Source: Pseudomonadota bacterium
GTDB lineage: Bacteria > Pseudomonadota > Alphaproteobacteria > Rhizobiales > Xanthobacteraceae
Assembly (NCBI GenBank): GCA_023433965.1
Contig: JAEYTQ010000217.1
Location: 1-6,402, forward strand
Length of the DNA: 6,402 bases
Direction: 5' to 3'
Notes under the pieces: generated by a model
Seen by the model: only the letters and a program-made list of their open reading frames with translations
Databases searched by the model: none
Told to the model about the DNA's origin: nothing
Made by a program: the position numbers and the translations under genes
Part shown: positions 1-5,944 of the stretch, one piece after another
Position numbering within the stretch: the stretch's first letter is position 1
Layout: every line of letters starts with the position of its first letter

Positions 1-203
1 ACATGGTCGAGGTGAAGAAGGAGATGGAGGCCAAGGGGCTTGTGAAGCCGATGGTCGCCTCGCTCGCCGGCGACGTCGAGGTCGAGGAAGCCGCCGAATA
101 TCTCTACCAGAACGGCATCCCGGCCTATGCCTATTCGACCGAGCTGCCGGTCGAGGTACTCGGTGCCAAGTACAAATGGGCACGCGGGGCAGGGCTGCTC
201 TGA
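1..203 (+). CDS. NDP-forming acyl-CoA synthetase (acetate-CoA ligase family), C-terminal fragment
   Basis: Only the last 66 or so codons are in the window; the frame is open to the left edge, so the ATG at position 3 is probably internal. The visible part has the pattern of the end of the succinyl-CoA-synthetase-like ligase domain: a KPMVASLAGD strand, an EEAAEYLYQNGIPAYAY helix-strand unit, then a short C-terminal helix ending WARGAGLL before TGA. Related proteins carry 'KPVV..(G)..(E)A...L...GIPvy' at this place. Enzymes of this family make acyl-CoA from a carboxylate, CoA and ATP, releasing ADP and phosphate, in the cytoplasm. The acid used here cannot be told from the fragment. It lies 209 bp upstream of a TTT transporter on the same strand, which suggests uptake followed by CoA activation, but the hairpin between them may separate the transcripts. 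Family call fairly sure; substrate unknown. Confidence 0.7.
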   Translation, partial: MVEVKKEMEAKGLVKPMVASLAGDVEVEEAAEYLYQNGIPAYAYSTELPVEVLGAKYKWARGAGLL

Positions 204-235
204 GCCTGCCCTCTATCATCTGGGGACGATGCGAC

Positions 236-257
236 GGGGCCGCGCAAGCGCGGCCCC
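236..257 (+). terminator. GC-rich perfect hairpin after the acyl-CoA synthetase gene, terminator-like
   Basis: A perfect 10-bp inverted repeat (GGGGCCGCGC / GCGCGGCCCC) is separated by only AA, 32 bp after the stop codon at 201-203. In RNA the loop would open to at least four bases. No T-run follows (the next bases are AAGCCTCG), so it is not a classical intrinsic terminator. It may end or protect the 3' end of the upstream transcript. The hairpin is directly visible; the role is inferred. Confidence 0.5.
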
Positions 258-328
258 AAGCCTCGAACGGCAGCGCTTGGCGAAATGAGCCCGGCGCGCC
301 GCTGACCCAAACCTTACGGGGATGTCTC

Positions 329-357
329 TGGACAGCATCGGTCGTTTTGGCTGATAT
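329..357 (+). promoter_or_regulatory. Possible promoter for tctCBA
   Basis: TGGACA at 329-334 matches a TTGACA -35 box at five of six bases. After a 17-bp spacer comes TGATAT at 352-357, a poor -10 box (three of six to TATAAT), though alphaproteobacterial -10 boxes are often weak. It lies about 55 bp before the tctC start, and the dyad at 341-370 overlaps it as an operator might. Weak evidence by sequence alone. Confidence 0.25.
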
Positions 358-370
358 GCGACTAAACGAC
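341..370. promoter_or_regulatory. Inverted repeat upstream of tctC, possible operator
   Basis: Perfect 7-bp arms GTCGTTT (341-347) and AAACGAC (364-370) are separated by 16 bp, so the half-site centres are 23 bp apart, roughly two helical turns. This spacing suits a dimeric transcription factor bound on one face of DNA. It overlaps the candidate -10 region and ends 42 bp before the tctC ATG. A 7-bp dyad can arise by chance in a gap of this size, so this is only a candidate. Confidence 0.25.
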
Positions 371-412
371 ACAATGCGGCAAACGCCCGCATGAGCCCCG
401 GAGAGCGTCCTC

Positions 413-1381
413 ATGTTTCAGTTTCCCACGCGCCTGATCGGCGCGGCCGTCGCGCTGACCCTCGCGGCGGCCAATCCGGCACTTGCCCAGCAGCTCGAGC
501 TCAAGCTGATGGCACCGGCTGCCCCCGGCGGCGGCTGGGATCAGACCGCGCGCTCGATGCAGCAGGCGCTGGTCGCCTCTGGTGTCGCGCGCAGCGTGCA
601 GGTCACCAATGTTCCCGGTGCCGGCGGCAGCGTCGGCATCGCCCAGTTCGTCAACGGCGCCAAGGGCGATGGCAACCAGATGATGGTCAACGGCTTCGTC
701 ATGGTGGGGGCGCTCGCCATGAACAAGTCGCCGGTGACCCTGGAGCAGGTGACGCCGATCGCACGCCTCACCGAGGAAATCCAGGTGATCGTGGTTCCCG
801 CGAATTCACCGATCAAGACTGCGCAGGATCTGGCCGCCGCGGTGAAGGCCGACATCGCCAAGGTGACCTTCGCCGGCGGCTCGGCCGGCGGCGTCGACCA
901 TGTGATGGCGGCGCTGTTCGCCGGCGCGGTCGGCGCCGACGCCAAGAGGATCAACTACATCCCGTTCTCCGGGGGCGGCGAGTCGCTCGCTGCCATCCTC
1001 GGCGGCAAGGTCACCGCGGGCATTTCAGGCCTCAGCGAATATGAAGGACAGATCAAGTCCGGCAAGCTCCGCGCCATCGGCGTCACTTCGGAGAAGCGCA
1101 TCCCGGGCAGCGACATCCCGACTTTCAAAGAGCAGGGCATCGACCTCGTGATCGCCAACTGGCGTTCGGTGGTCGCGCCTCCAGGCATCACGCCGGAGCA
1201 GCGCAAGACCCTGACCGATGCCGTCGAGAAGATGGTGAAGTCGGATGCCTGGAAGGAGATCCTCAAGCAGAAGGGCTGGGAGGACGCCTATCTCGGCGGT
1301 GACGCCTTCGCCGACTTCCTGAAGAAGGAAACCGTGCGCGTCACCGACGTGCTGAAATCGGTCGGCCTCGTCAAGTCATGA
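413..1381 (+). CDS. tctC: Tripartite tricarboxylate transporter substrate-binding protein (TctC/Bug family)
   Basis: A 322-residue periplasmic solute-binding protein, the usual length for the Bug/TctC family, which captures carboxylates or other small organic anions and hands them to TctAB. Residues 1-25 form a Sec signal peptide (a short polar start with Arg7, the hydrophobic run [13 protein letters not shown], cleavage after ALA-25). The mature protein begins [22 protein letters not shown], with the family's substrate-loop glycine motif near residues 37-41. [10 protein letters not shown] near residues 65-74 is the second conserved loop. The later [19 protein letters not shown] and [12 protein letters not shown] segments are also typical. 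The ATG at 413 is supported by GGAGAG at 400-405, seven bases upstream, and by the signal peptide starting there. The stop overlaps the tctB start as ATGA, so translation is probably coupled. The ligand cannot be read from the sequence. Family call is secure. Confidence 0.93.
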   Translation: MFQFPTRLIGAAVALTLAAANPALAQQLELKLMAPAAPGGGWDQTARSMQQALVASGVARSVQVTNVPGAGGSVGIAQFVNGAKGDGNQMMVNGFVMVGALAMNKSPVTLEQVTPIARLTEEIQVIVVPANSPIKTAQDLAAAVKADIAKVTFAGGSAGGVDHVMAALFAGAVGADAKRINYIPFSGGGESLAAILGGKVTAGISGLSEYEGQIKSGKLRAIGVTSEKRIPGSDIPTFKEQGIDLVIANWRSVVAPPGITPEQRKTLTDAVEKMVKSDAWKEILKQKGWEDAYLGGDAFADFLKKETVRVTDVLKSVGLVKS

Positions 1382-1863
1382 CCTCGGGCGATCCGGCTCA
1401 GCCGCCGCGGCGCGTCGATCGTGCCGGCCTCGCCATTGCTGCATTGCTTGCGGCTCTCGCCGCGGTGCTGGTCTGGGACACGCGCGGCCTGCAATCAACT
1501 GCCATGTACGGCATGGGACCGGAGGCCATGCCGGTGGTGGTCGCCAGCGGCCTCGCGCTGCTCGCGATCGGCAATTTCATCGATGCGCTGCGCGGCAATT
1601 TGCCGGCGCGCGAGAGCACCGATCCCGTTCCCGTGGTTCTGATCCTCATCGGTCTTGCGCTGCTGATCGCCATCATCGGCTTCGGCGGTGGCTTCATCCT
1701 GGCGACGTCCGCGCTGTTCGTGACGACGTCGGCGGCCTTCGGCCGCCGTGCCATCGTGGTCGATTCCATCATCGCGCTCGTGATGTCGATCCTGATCTAT
1801 CTCGCGTTCGACCGGCTGTTGACGCTGAGCCTTCCGACCGGCCCGTTGGAGCGATTCTTGTGA
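1378..1863 (+). CDS. tctB: Tripartite tricarboxylate transporter small membrane subunit (TctB family)
   Basis: A 161-residue integral membrane protein with about four hydrophobic segments, near residues 14-32, 44-64, 82-120 (a long or double stretch) and 124-146, as expected for TctB, the poorly conserved small subunit of TTT transporters. The N-terminus ([16 protein letters not shown]) is polar and basic, and the segment [16 protein letters not shown] after helix 1 matches the 'G.gP.fFP..va..L' pattern of the family. The ATG overlaps the tctC TGA by four bases and the 3' end overlaps tctA by four bases (GTGA). The gene's position between tctC and tctA is as strong an argument as its sequence. 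It probably forms the membrane complex with TctA and assists ion-coupled uptake. Confidence 0.88.
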   Translation: MTSGDPAQPPRRVDRAGLAIAALLAALAAVLVWDTRGLQSTAMYGMGPEAMPVVVASGLALLAIGNFIDALRGNLPARESTDPVPVVLILIGLALLIAIIGFGGGFILATSALFVTTSAAFGRRAIVVDSIIALVMSILIYLAFDRLLTLSLPTGPLERFL

Positions 1864-3362
1864 TCGACACTTTTGCGGCGCTGGCGCACGGCATGGCCGT
1901 CGCCGTCCAGCCGACCAACCTGCTCTATGCGCTGATCGGCGTGTTCCTCGGCACGGCCGTGGGCGTGCTGCCTGGCATCGGCCCGGCGCTGACGGTCGCG
2001 CTGCTGCTGCCCGTGACTTACAAGCTCGACCCAGGCGGTTCTCTGATCATGTTTGCGGGCATCTATTACGGCGGCATGTATGGCGGCTCGACCACCGCGA
2101 TCCTCATCAACACGCCCGGCGAGAGCGCCTCGATGGCGACCGCGCTGGAAGGCAACAAGATGGCCAAGGCCGGCCGCGGCGGCCCGGCGCTGGCGACATC
2201 CGCGATCGGCTCCTTCGTCGCCGGCACCATCGCCACCATCGGTCTTGCCTTCCTGGCGCCCTGGCTGGTGGATTTCGCGGTGCGCTTCGGACCGGAGGAC
2301 TATTTCGCGCTGATGTGCGTCGCTTTCGTCACGGTGTCGGCGACCTTCGGCGATTCTCCGATCCGCGGCCTGACCAGTCTTTTCATTGGCCTGACCCTTG
2401 GCCTGGTCGGCATCGACAAGTTGACCGGCCAGGCGCGACTTGCGTTCGGCGTGCCCGAGTTGCTCGACGGCGTCGAGGTGACGACGCTTGCGGTCGGCCT
2501 CTTCGCGGTCGGCGAAGCGCTCTATGTGGCATCACGCCGTCACCACACCGAGGAGAAGCTCGAGCCGGTGCGCGGTTCGCTGTGGATGACTAAGGAAGAT
2601 TGGAAGCGCTCTTGGAAGCCGTGGCTGCGCGGCACCCTGTTCGGCTTTCCGATCGGCGCGCTTCCCGCGGGCGGTGCGGAGATTCCTACCTTCCTGTCCT
2701 ATTCGACGGAGAAGCGGCTGACGAAATACCCGGAAGAGTTCGGCAAGGGCGCCATCGAAGGGGTCGCGGGACCTGAGGCCGCCAACAACGCCTCCGCCGC
2801 CGGCACGCTGGTCCCGCTGCTGACGCTGGGGCTGCCGACCTCGGCGACCGCCGCGATGATGCTCGCGGGCTTCCAGCAATACGGCCTCAACCCGGGCCCG
2901 CTGCTGTTCGCCGAGCGGCCGGATCTGGTCTGGGGCCTGATCGCCAGCCTGTTCATCGCCAATTGCATGCTGCTGGTGCTTAACTTGCCGCTGGTCGGCC
3001 TGTGGGTGCGCCTGCTGGCGATTCCGCAACCCTGGCTCTACGCCGGGATCCTCGTCTTCGCGACCATGGGGACGATCGCGGCCAAGCCGTCGGTGGTCGA
3101 ACTTTCGATGCTGGCCGGCTTCGGCGTGCTCGGCTTCCTGATGCGCCGGTTCGATTTTCCGATCGCGCCCGTCGTGGTCGGCCTGATCCTCGGCCCGATC
3201 GCCGAGGCGCAGCTGCGCCGCGCGCTCGCGATCAGCCTCGGCGATCCCATGACGCTGGTGCAGAGCCCGATCTCGGCGACGCTCCTCGGCATCGCTCTGA
3301 TCGCGCTGCTGGCACCCTTCGTGCTGAAGGGGCTCGGCCGGTTCAAGGTGAACGAGGACTAG
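1860..3362 (+). CDS. tctA: Tripartite tricarboxylate transporter large membrane subunit (TctA family)
   Basis: A 500-residue polytopic inner-membrane protein, the permease subunit of a TTT system, which uses an ion gradient to import the solute delivered by TctC. Conserved TctA motifs are clear: [19 protein letters not shown] (residues 35-53), [22 protein letters not shown] (67-88), and the second-half repeat [21 protein letters not shown] with [26 protein letters not shown] downstream. In the second half the usual LPG is LPA. The start is GTG at 1860, overlapping the tctB TGA, with GGAG at 1848-1851, eight bases upstream. The hydrophobic segments suggest about ten to twelve helices. The C-terminus FKVNED is short and charged. 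No two-component tctDE genes are in the window, so the regulator of this operon is not visible here. Family call is secure. Confidence 0.95.
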   Translation: MIDTFAALAHGMAVAVQPTNLLYALIGVFLGTAVGVLPGIGPALTVALLLPVTYKLDPGGSLIMFAGIYYGGMYGGSTTAILINTPGESASMATALEGNKMAKAGRGGPALATSAIGSFVAGTIATIGLAFLAPWLVDFAVRFGPEDYFALMCVAFVTVSATFGDSPIRGLTSLFIGLTLGLVGIDKLTGQARLAFGVPELLDGVEVTTLAVGLFAVGEALYVASRRHHTEEKLEPVRGSLWMTKEDWKRSWKPWLRGTLFGFPIGALPAGGAEIPTFLSYSTEKRLTKYPEEFGKGAIEGVAGPEAANNASAAGTLVPLLTLGLPTSATAAMMLAGFQQYGLNPGPLLFAERPDLVWGLIASLFIANCMLLVLNLPLVGLWVRLLAIPQPWLYAGILVFATMGTIAAKPSVVELSMLAGFGVLGFLMRRFDFPIAPVVVGLILGPIAEAQLRRALAISLGDPMTLVQSPISATLLGIALIALLAPFVLKGLGRFKVNED

Positions 3363-3368
3363 ACATTC

Positions 3369-3390
3369 CGATGTACGCATCGCGTGATGC
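3369..3390 (+). repeat. Two overlapping small hairpins after tctA
   Basis: In the 52-bp gap between tctA and the NYN gene, CGATG-TACG-CATCG (3369-3382) and GCATC-GCGT-GATGC (3377-3390) are two perfect 5-bp stems with 4-base loops that share the CATC strand, so they exclude each other. There is no T-run, so they are weak as a terminator. The NYN gene could still be transcribed from the tct operon. Structure visible, function unknown. Confidence 0.25.
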
Positions 3391-3414
3391 TGTGACCACT
3401 CGTGGGGATATGCC

Positions 3415-4230
3415 ATGCCGTCCGAACTTCGCTCGCCCCGCCTCGCCGTCCTGATCGATGCCGACAATGCCTCCGCCAGGATTGCGGACGGATTGTTTGA
3501 GGAAATCGCTAAGATCGGCGAGGCCAGCGTTCGCCGCATCTACGGCGACTTCTCCAATGCGCGGTCAAAGGCCTGGGCCGATATCCTGTCAAAGCACGCC
3601 ATCATCCCGCAGCAACAATTCGCCTATACGACGGGCAAGAACGCCTCCGACATCACGCTCGTTATCGACGCGATGGACTTGCTTCACAGCGGCCGTTTCG
3701 ACGGGTTTTGTCTTGTTTCATCCGACAGTGATTTCACCCGGCTTGCGGCCCGCATCCGTGAGCAGGGCGTCGATGTCTTCGGCTTCGGTGAGCAGAAGAC
3801 GCCGGAGAGCTTCCGGCAGGCCTGCCGCAGATTCGTCTATACTGAGAATCTGCGCGGCGGGACGATGAACAACCAGGATTCCGCTGCAAAGCCGCAGCCG
3901 CTCCAGCCCCCGGATGCCGCAACTCCCATCATCAAGAAGGCCATCGCCCAGATGGAGGCCGAGGACGGCTGGGTCGATCTTGGCGAGATGGGAAAGCGAC
4001 TTATCGCCCTGGCGCCCGATTTCGATTCCAGGACCTTCGGCTCCCGCAAGCTGAGCGACCTCGTGCGCAAGACGAATGCCTTCGAGCTCGAGGAGCAGCC
4101 GAAAGGCGGGTCAATGCGAATTCGGGTGAAGCCCGGGACTTCATCTCCGCCGAAGCCGCGCGCTGCTCGGAAGCGCCGCAGTGGAGCGCCACCGGCAGCC
4201 GAGAAAGCCGCGACCGTGCGGGGGGCATGA
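3415..4230 (+). CDS. NYN-domain putative ribonuclease with C-terminal OST-HTH/LOTUS-like domain
   Basis: A 271-residue cytoplasmic protein. Residues 9-146 form a NYN (PIN-like, DUF88/LabA-type) nuclease fold. Its expected acidic metal-binding residues are visible: LIDADN with Asp15 and Asp17, NASDITLVIDAMD with Asp79 and Asp85, and VSSDSDFTRL with Asp104 and Asp106. Families with this set cut RNA with a divalent metal. A Gln/Pro-rich linker (about 154-168) leads to residues 169-239, where IIKKAIAQMEAEDGWVDLGEMGKRL and FGSRKLSDLVRKTNAFEL resemble the OST-HTH/LOTUS winged helix that binds RNA or partner proteins. The tail from about 240 is rich in Lys, Arg, Pro and Ala and probably disordered. 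ATG 3415 is supported by GGGGA at 3404-3408, six bases upstream. Whether this protein is active, and on which RNA, is not known from sequence. NYN call is secure; LOTUS call is good. Confidence 0.88.
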   Translation: MPSELRSPRLAVLIDADNASARIADGLFEEIAKIGEASVRRIYGDFSNARSKAWADILSKHAIIPQQQFAYTTGKNASDITLVIDAMDLLHSGRFDGFCLVSSDSDFTRLAARIREQGVDVFGFGEQKTPESFRQACRRFVYTENLRGGTMNNQDSAAKPQPLQPPDAATPIIKKAIAQMEAEDGWVDLGEMGKRLIALAPDFDSRTFGSRKLSDLVRKTNAFELEEQPKGGSMRIRVKPGTSSPPKPRAARKRRSGAPPAAEKAATVRGA

Positions 4231-4281
4231 TTGCCGGCATGGCACAGCATTGTTCTCGGCGTGAACCGCTCATGGCGGCAA
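4231..4281 (+). repeat. Imperfect inverted repeat directly after the NYN gene stop
   Basis: TTGCCGGCATG (4231-4241) and CATGGCGGCAA (4271-4281) are complementary at 10 of 11 positions, with a 29-base loop. The left arm starts at the base after the TGA. In RNA this could fold at the 3' end of the NYN transcript, as a terminator or processing structure, but there is no T-run after it and the loop is long. Apart from this repeat and the promoter at 4402-4426, I see no gene in the 229-bp gap 4231-4459. Confidence 0.3.
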
Positions 4282-4401
4282 GCCCGGCTCATTCTGCGTT
4301 GGTGCGAGCGCTGGAACTGACCGCGAGCCACCAAGATCGCTGCCAGTGAACTGTTACTCGGTAACCGTCTCCGGTCTTGCTGCCGCTTCAGCCGCGGAAC
4401 C

Positions 4402-4426
4402 GGAACAATGATCCGATCCCGCGGTT
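4402..4426 (+). promoter_or_regulatory. Candidate EcfG-type (general stress response) promoter
   Basis: GGAAC at 4402-4406 is followed, after 16 bp, by GGTT at 4423-4426. This fits the GGAAC-N16/17-cGTT pattern known for EcfG sigma-factor promoters of the PhyR-NepR-EcfG stress pathway in alphaproteobacteria, with one mismatch in the -10 box. A second GGAAC lies six bases upstream (4396-4400). The expected transcript start near 4433 would leave about a 27-base leader with GGAG at 4447-4450 before the ATG at 4460. The motif and its spacing are visible; use by EcfG is inferred. Confidence 0.5.
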
Positions 4427-4459
4427 GAAGGCACAGGACAATCACTGGAGACATAACAC

Positions 4460-4843
4460 ATGAAGACCCGTCTTGCGATTTCGTTGGCTGCCGCCTCGCT
4501 GCTGGCTTCGAGCGCAGCCTTTGCCCAGTCGACGACCGAACAGGGAGCCAGGGACGGCGCGCGTGCGGGTGGCGACATCGGCGGCCCGATCGGCGCCATG
4601 GTCGGCGGGACCGTCGGCGCGGCCGTTGGCGCAGGCCTCGAAATTCCGAACGCGATCCTGGGCGGCATTCCGCGCAGCGATTCTGTCGTCGTGGAAGAGC
4701 GCGTGGTGGTCGGAGAGCCGCTGCCGCCGACCGTGGTACTCCGTCCCGTGCCGAACTACACCGAGTACCGCTATGCCGTGGTGAACGATCGCCGCGTGAT
4801 CGTCGAGCCGCGCACGCGCCGTGTCGTCAAGATCATCGACTGA
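4460..4843 (+). CDS. Small exported DUF1236-type protein with glycine-rich segment
   Basis: A 127-residue protein of unknown function. Residues 1-22 are a clear Sec signal peptide (MKTR start, hydrophobic core LAISLAAASLLASSA, cleavage after AFA-22). Residues 37-60 are a glycine-zipper-like run (repeated GG and GxxxG) that could insert in or lie on a membrane. Residues 85-127, with the signature PNYTEYRYAVVNDRRVIVEPRTRRVVKIID, match the DUF1236 domain, found mainly in Rhizobiales exported proteins. It therefore probably resides in the periplasm or at the outer membrane. GGAG at 4447-4450 lies nine bases before the ATG. The EcfG-like promoter just upstream suggests induction under stress. It is convergent with the VanZ-like gene and the two share a hairpin. 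Domain call is good; function is not known. Confidence 0.85.
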   Translation: MKTRLAISLAAASLLASSAAFAQSTTEQGARDGARAGGDIGGPIGAMVGGTVGAAVGAGLEIPNAILGGIPRSDSVVVEERVVVGEPLPPTVVLRPVPNYTEYRYAVVNDRRVIVEPRTRRVVKIID

Positions 4844-4864
4844 TCGGCAATTTCATAGACCGAG

Positions 4865-4905
4865 AAGCGGGCCCTGCGGAGTTTCACTCCGCGGGGCCTT
4901 CGCTT
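4865..4905. terminator. Strong shared hairpin between the convergent DUF1236 and VanZ-like genes
   Basis: GGCCCTGCGGAGT (4870-4882) pairs with ACTCCGCGGGGCC (4886-4898) along all 13 positions, one as a G-T wobble, around a TTC loop. A further 5 bp (AAGCG 4865-4869 with CGCTT 4901-4905) extends the stem past a two-base bulge. It starts 22 bp after the DUF1236 stop and covers the last codons and stop of the VanZ-like gene. The flanks have only short T-containing tracts, so this is an atypical bidirectional terminator. Structure is certain, role likely. Confidence 0.65.
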
Positions 4906-5261
4906 GTCACGGCGGAATTTGCGCGAAAACGCATCAGCACCCACTCGACTGCGGCGGCGAGAGCAAAGCCGAGGCATGCGGTGAGCGCGTCGACGATAAA
5001 ATCTTCCCACCGGGCGTGGCGCCCTGGTGCCCAAAACTGCATCAGTTCGAGCACGCCGATCAGGACCACTGCGGCCGCTGCGATCAGCAGGCGCCGGCGG
5101 CGATAGGCGAGGCCGAATGCCAATCCCACCAGAATGAATGCGAGGGCATGTTCGCCGTCCTGCCCGAAGCTGGAATGTGGCCGCAGGCCAGGAGGACCGA
5201 GGGTGGCGAAGGTGACGGCGGCCGCGAGCAGCCAGGCAATGAATCGAAGCAAAATGGACAT
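4884..5261 (-). CDS. VanZ-like family membrane protein
   Basis: A 125-residue integral membrane protein with four hydrophobic stretches (about residues 4-22, 38-53, 57-76 and 88-110). The VanZ-like signature is present: GQDGEHALAFILVG (His38), ELMQFWAPGRHARWEDFIVDALTACLGF with Glu72, Gln75, Arg81, Asp87 and Asp91. VanZ itself gives low-level teicoplanin resistance in enterococci by an unknown mechanism. Most proteobacterial members have no proven role, so this should not be read as a resistance gene. The length fits the short stand-alone family form. The chosen ATG at 5261 follows GGGGA at 5268-5272, four bases away, a slightly short spacing; an out-of-frame ATG lies four bases earlier. The stop codon lies in the apex of the hairpin shared with the convergent gene. 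It is on the same strand as the ThDP enzyme genes, 78 bp downstream of them, and could be read through from them. Confidence 0.82.
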   Translation of the reverse strand: MSILLRFIAWLLAAAVTFATLGPPGLRPHSSFGQDGEHALAFILVGLAFGLAYRRRRLLIAAAAVVLIGVLELMQFWAPGRHARWEDFIVDALTACLGFALAAAVEWVLMRFRANSAVTSEGPAE

Positions 5262-5339
5262 TCATTCCCCATAGCACACATCGCCCGCCAGCCGGTACTG
5301 CTCCTCCATCAGATAGCCGTGTAGTTAATGACGAAACGT

Positions 5340-5936
5340 TTAAAGTGGCTCGCGCACGCCGAGGCCCTGCATGAAGCGTTCCCGGATCTGAACGGGGTCG
5401 CGCCGCGTGGTGCCCACACCCGGCTTGTCATCGATGCGGACGGCGATCAGGTGTGGCTCACGGGCAGACATGGCCGCGTCTACCAGCCGCTCGAAATCCT
5501 CCTCGTCGGCGGCCCAGGCGCTATTGGCAAGGCCGGAGCCCAGTGCGATGGCGACAACGTCTGCGACGCTTGCGGCTGGAGTCGGCTGTGCGCCGGTAAT
5601 TTGATAAATGCCATTGTCCATCACGATCATGACGAGGTTCTTCGGCTTCAAGCTCGCGATGGTCGAGAGCGCGCCGAGCTGCATCAGCAGTGAGCCGTCG
5701 CCTTCAAGCGCGAAGACGCGGCGGTCGGGCTGTGCCAGCGCCACGCCGAGCGCGATCGGGAAGGCAAGGCCCATGCTGCCGAGCATGTAGAAATTCTGCG
5801 GGCGGTGGCCGGCGGCCCAGAGGTCGAAATTGGTGTTGCCGATGCCGCCGATCACCGCTTCTTCGTTTTCGAGCCTGGCGATCAGGCGCGCGGTGATGTC
5901 GAACCGGTTCATCACCTTGGTATTGCCAGTGTTCAT
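5340..5936 (-). CDS. Thiamine-diphosphate-dependent decarboxylase, beta (PP-domain) subunit; sulfopyruvate/phosphonopyruvate decarboxylase-like
   Basis: A 198-residue protein made of just the PP (C-terminal, ThDP-binding) domain. The ThDP/Mg2+ motif is visible as EGDGSLLMQLGALST (Gly79-Asp80-Gly81) ending 27 residues later at Asp107-Asn108 (VMDNGIYQITG). FYMLGSMGLAFPIALGVALAQPDRRV (49-74) is the usual segment before it. The family decarboxylates 2-oxo acids such as sulfopyruvate or phosphonopyruvate to the aldehyde, as a complex with the PYR-type alpha subunit encoded just upstream. ATG 5936 is preferred: AGTGAGG lies about six bases upstream. An in-frame GTG at 5948, overlapping the alpha stop (GTGA), would add four residues. 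Sequence cannot separate sulfopyruvate, phosphonopyruvate or another 2-oxo acid as substrate, and no sulfonate or phosphonate genes are in view. Split ThDP enzyme call is secure. Confidence 0.85.
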   Translation of the reverse strand: MNTGNTKVMNRFDITARLIARLENEEAVIGGIGNTNFDLWAAGHRPQNFYMLGSMGLAFPIALGVALAQPDRRVFALEGDGSLLMQLGALSTIASLKPKNLVMIVMDNGIYQITGAQPTPAASVADVVAIALGSGLANSAWAADEEDFERLVDAAMSAREPHLIAVRIDDKPGVGTTRRDPVQIRERFMQGLGVREPL

Positions 5937-5944
5937 CCCTGACC

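Noticed and set aside
391..1044. Plus-strand open frame of 217 codons overlapping tctC
   Set aside because: It is a shifted frame of tctC, rich in Arg and Gly, without any family features; tctC has the signal peptide, the ribosome site and the conserved motifs.
2532..3539. Long minus-strand open frame of 335 codons opposite tctA
   Set aside because: It is antisense to a clear TctA protein and is rich in Arg, Gln, Glu and His, as expected for a mirror frame of GC-rich coding DNA. It has no recognisable domain.
4240..4255. Sigma-54-like TGGCAC after the NYN gene
   Set aside because: The -12 element is missing: ten bases after the GG the sequence is TT rather than GC, and no suitable gene start lies close downstream.
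3837..4454. Minus-strand open frame of 205 codons opposite the NYN gene end and the following gap
   Set aside because: Composition is Arg/Ser/Pro-rich with no domain, and most of it mirrors the NYN-LOTUS coding sequence.
4884..5261. Reading the VanZ-like gene as glycopeptide resistance
   Set aside because: No vanA-type ligase, dehydrogenase or VanX genes are present, and VanZ-like proteins are common in Gram-negative bacteria without this role.
4821..5324. Plus-strand open frame of 167 codons opposite the VanZ-like gene
   Set aside because: The minus strand there encodes a clear VanZ-like membrane protein with family motifs; the plus-strand frame has none and would run through the shared hairpin.
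5334..5341. Palindrome AAACGTTT at the end of the beta subunit gene
   Set aside because: Eight bases only, overlapping a stop codon, with no flanking symmetry; expected by chance.
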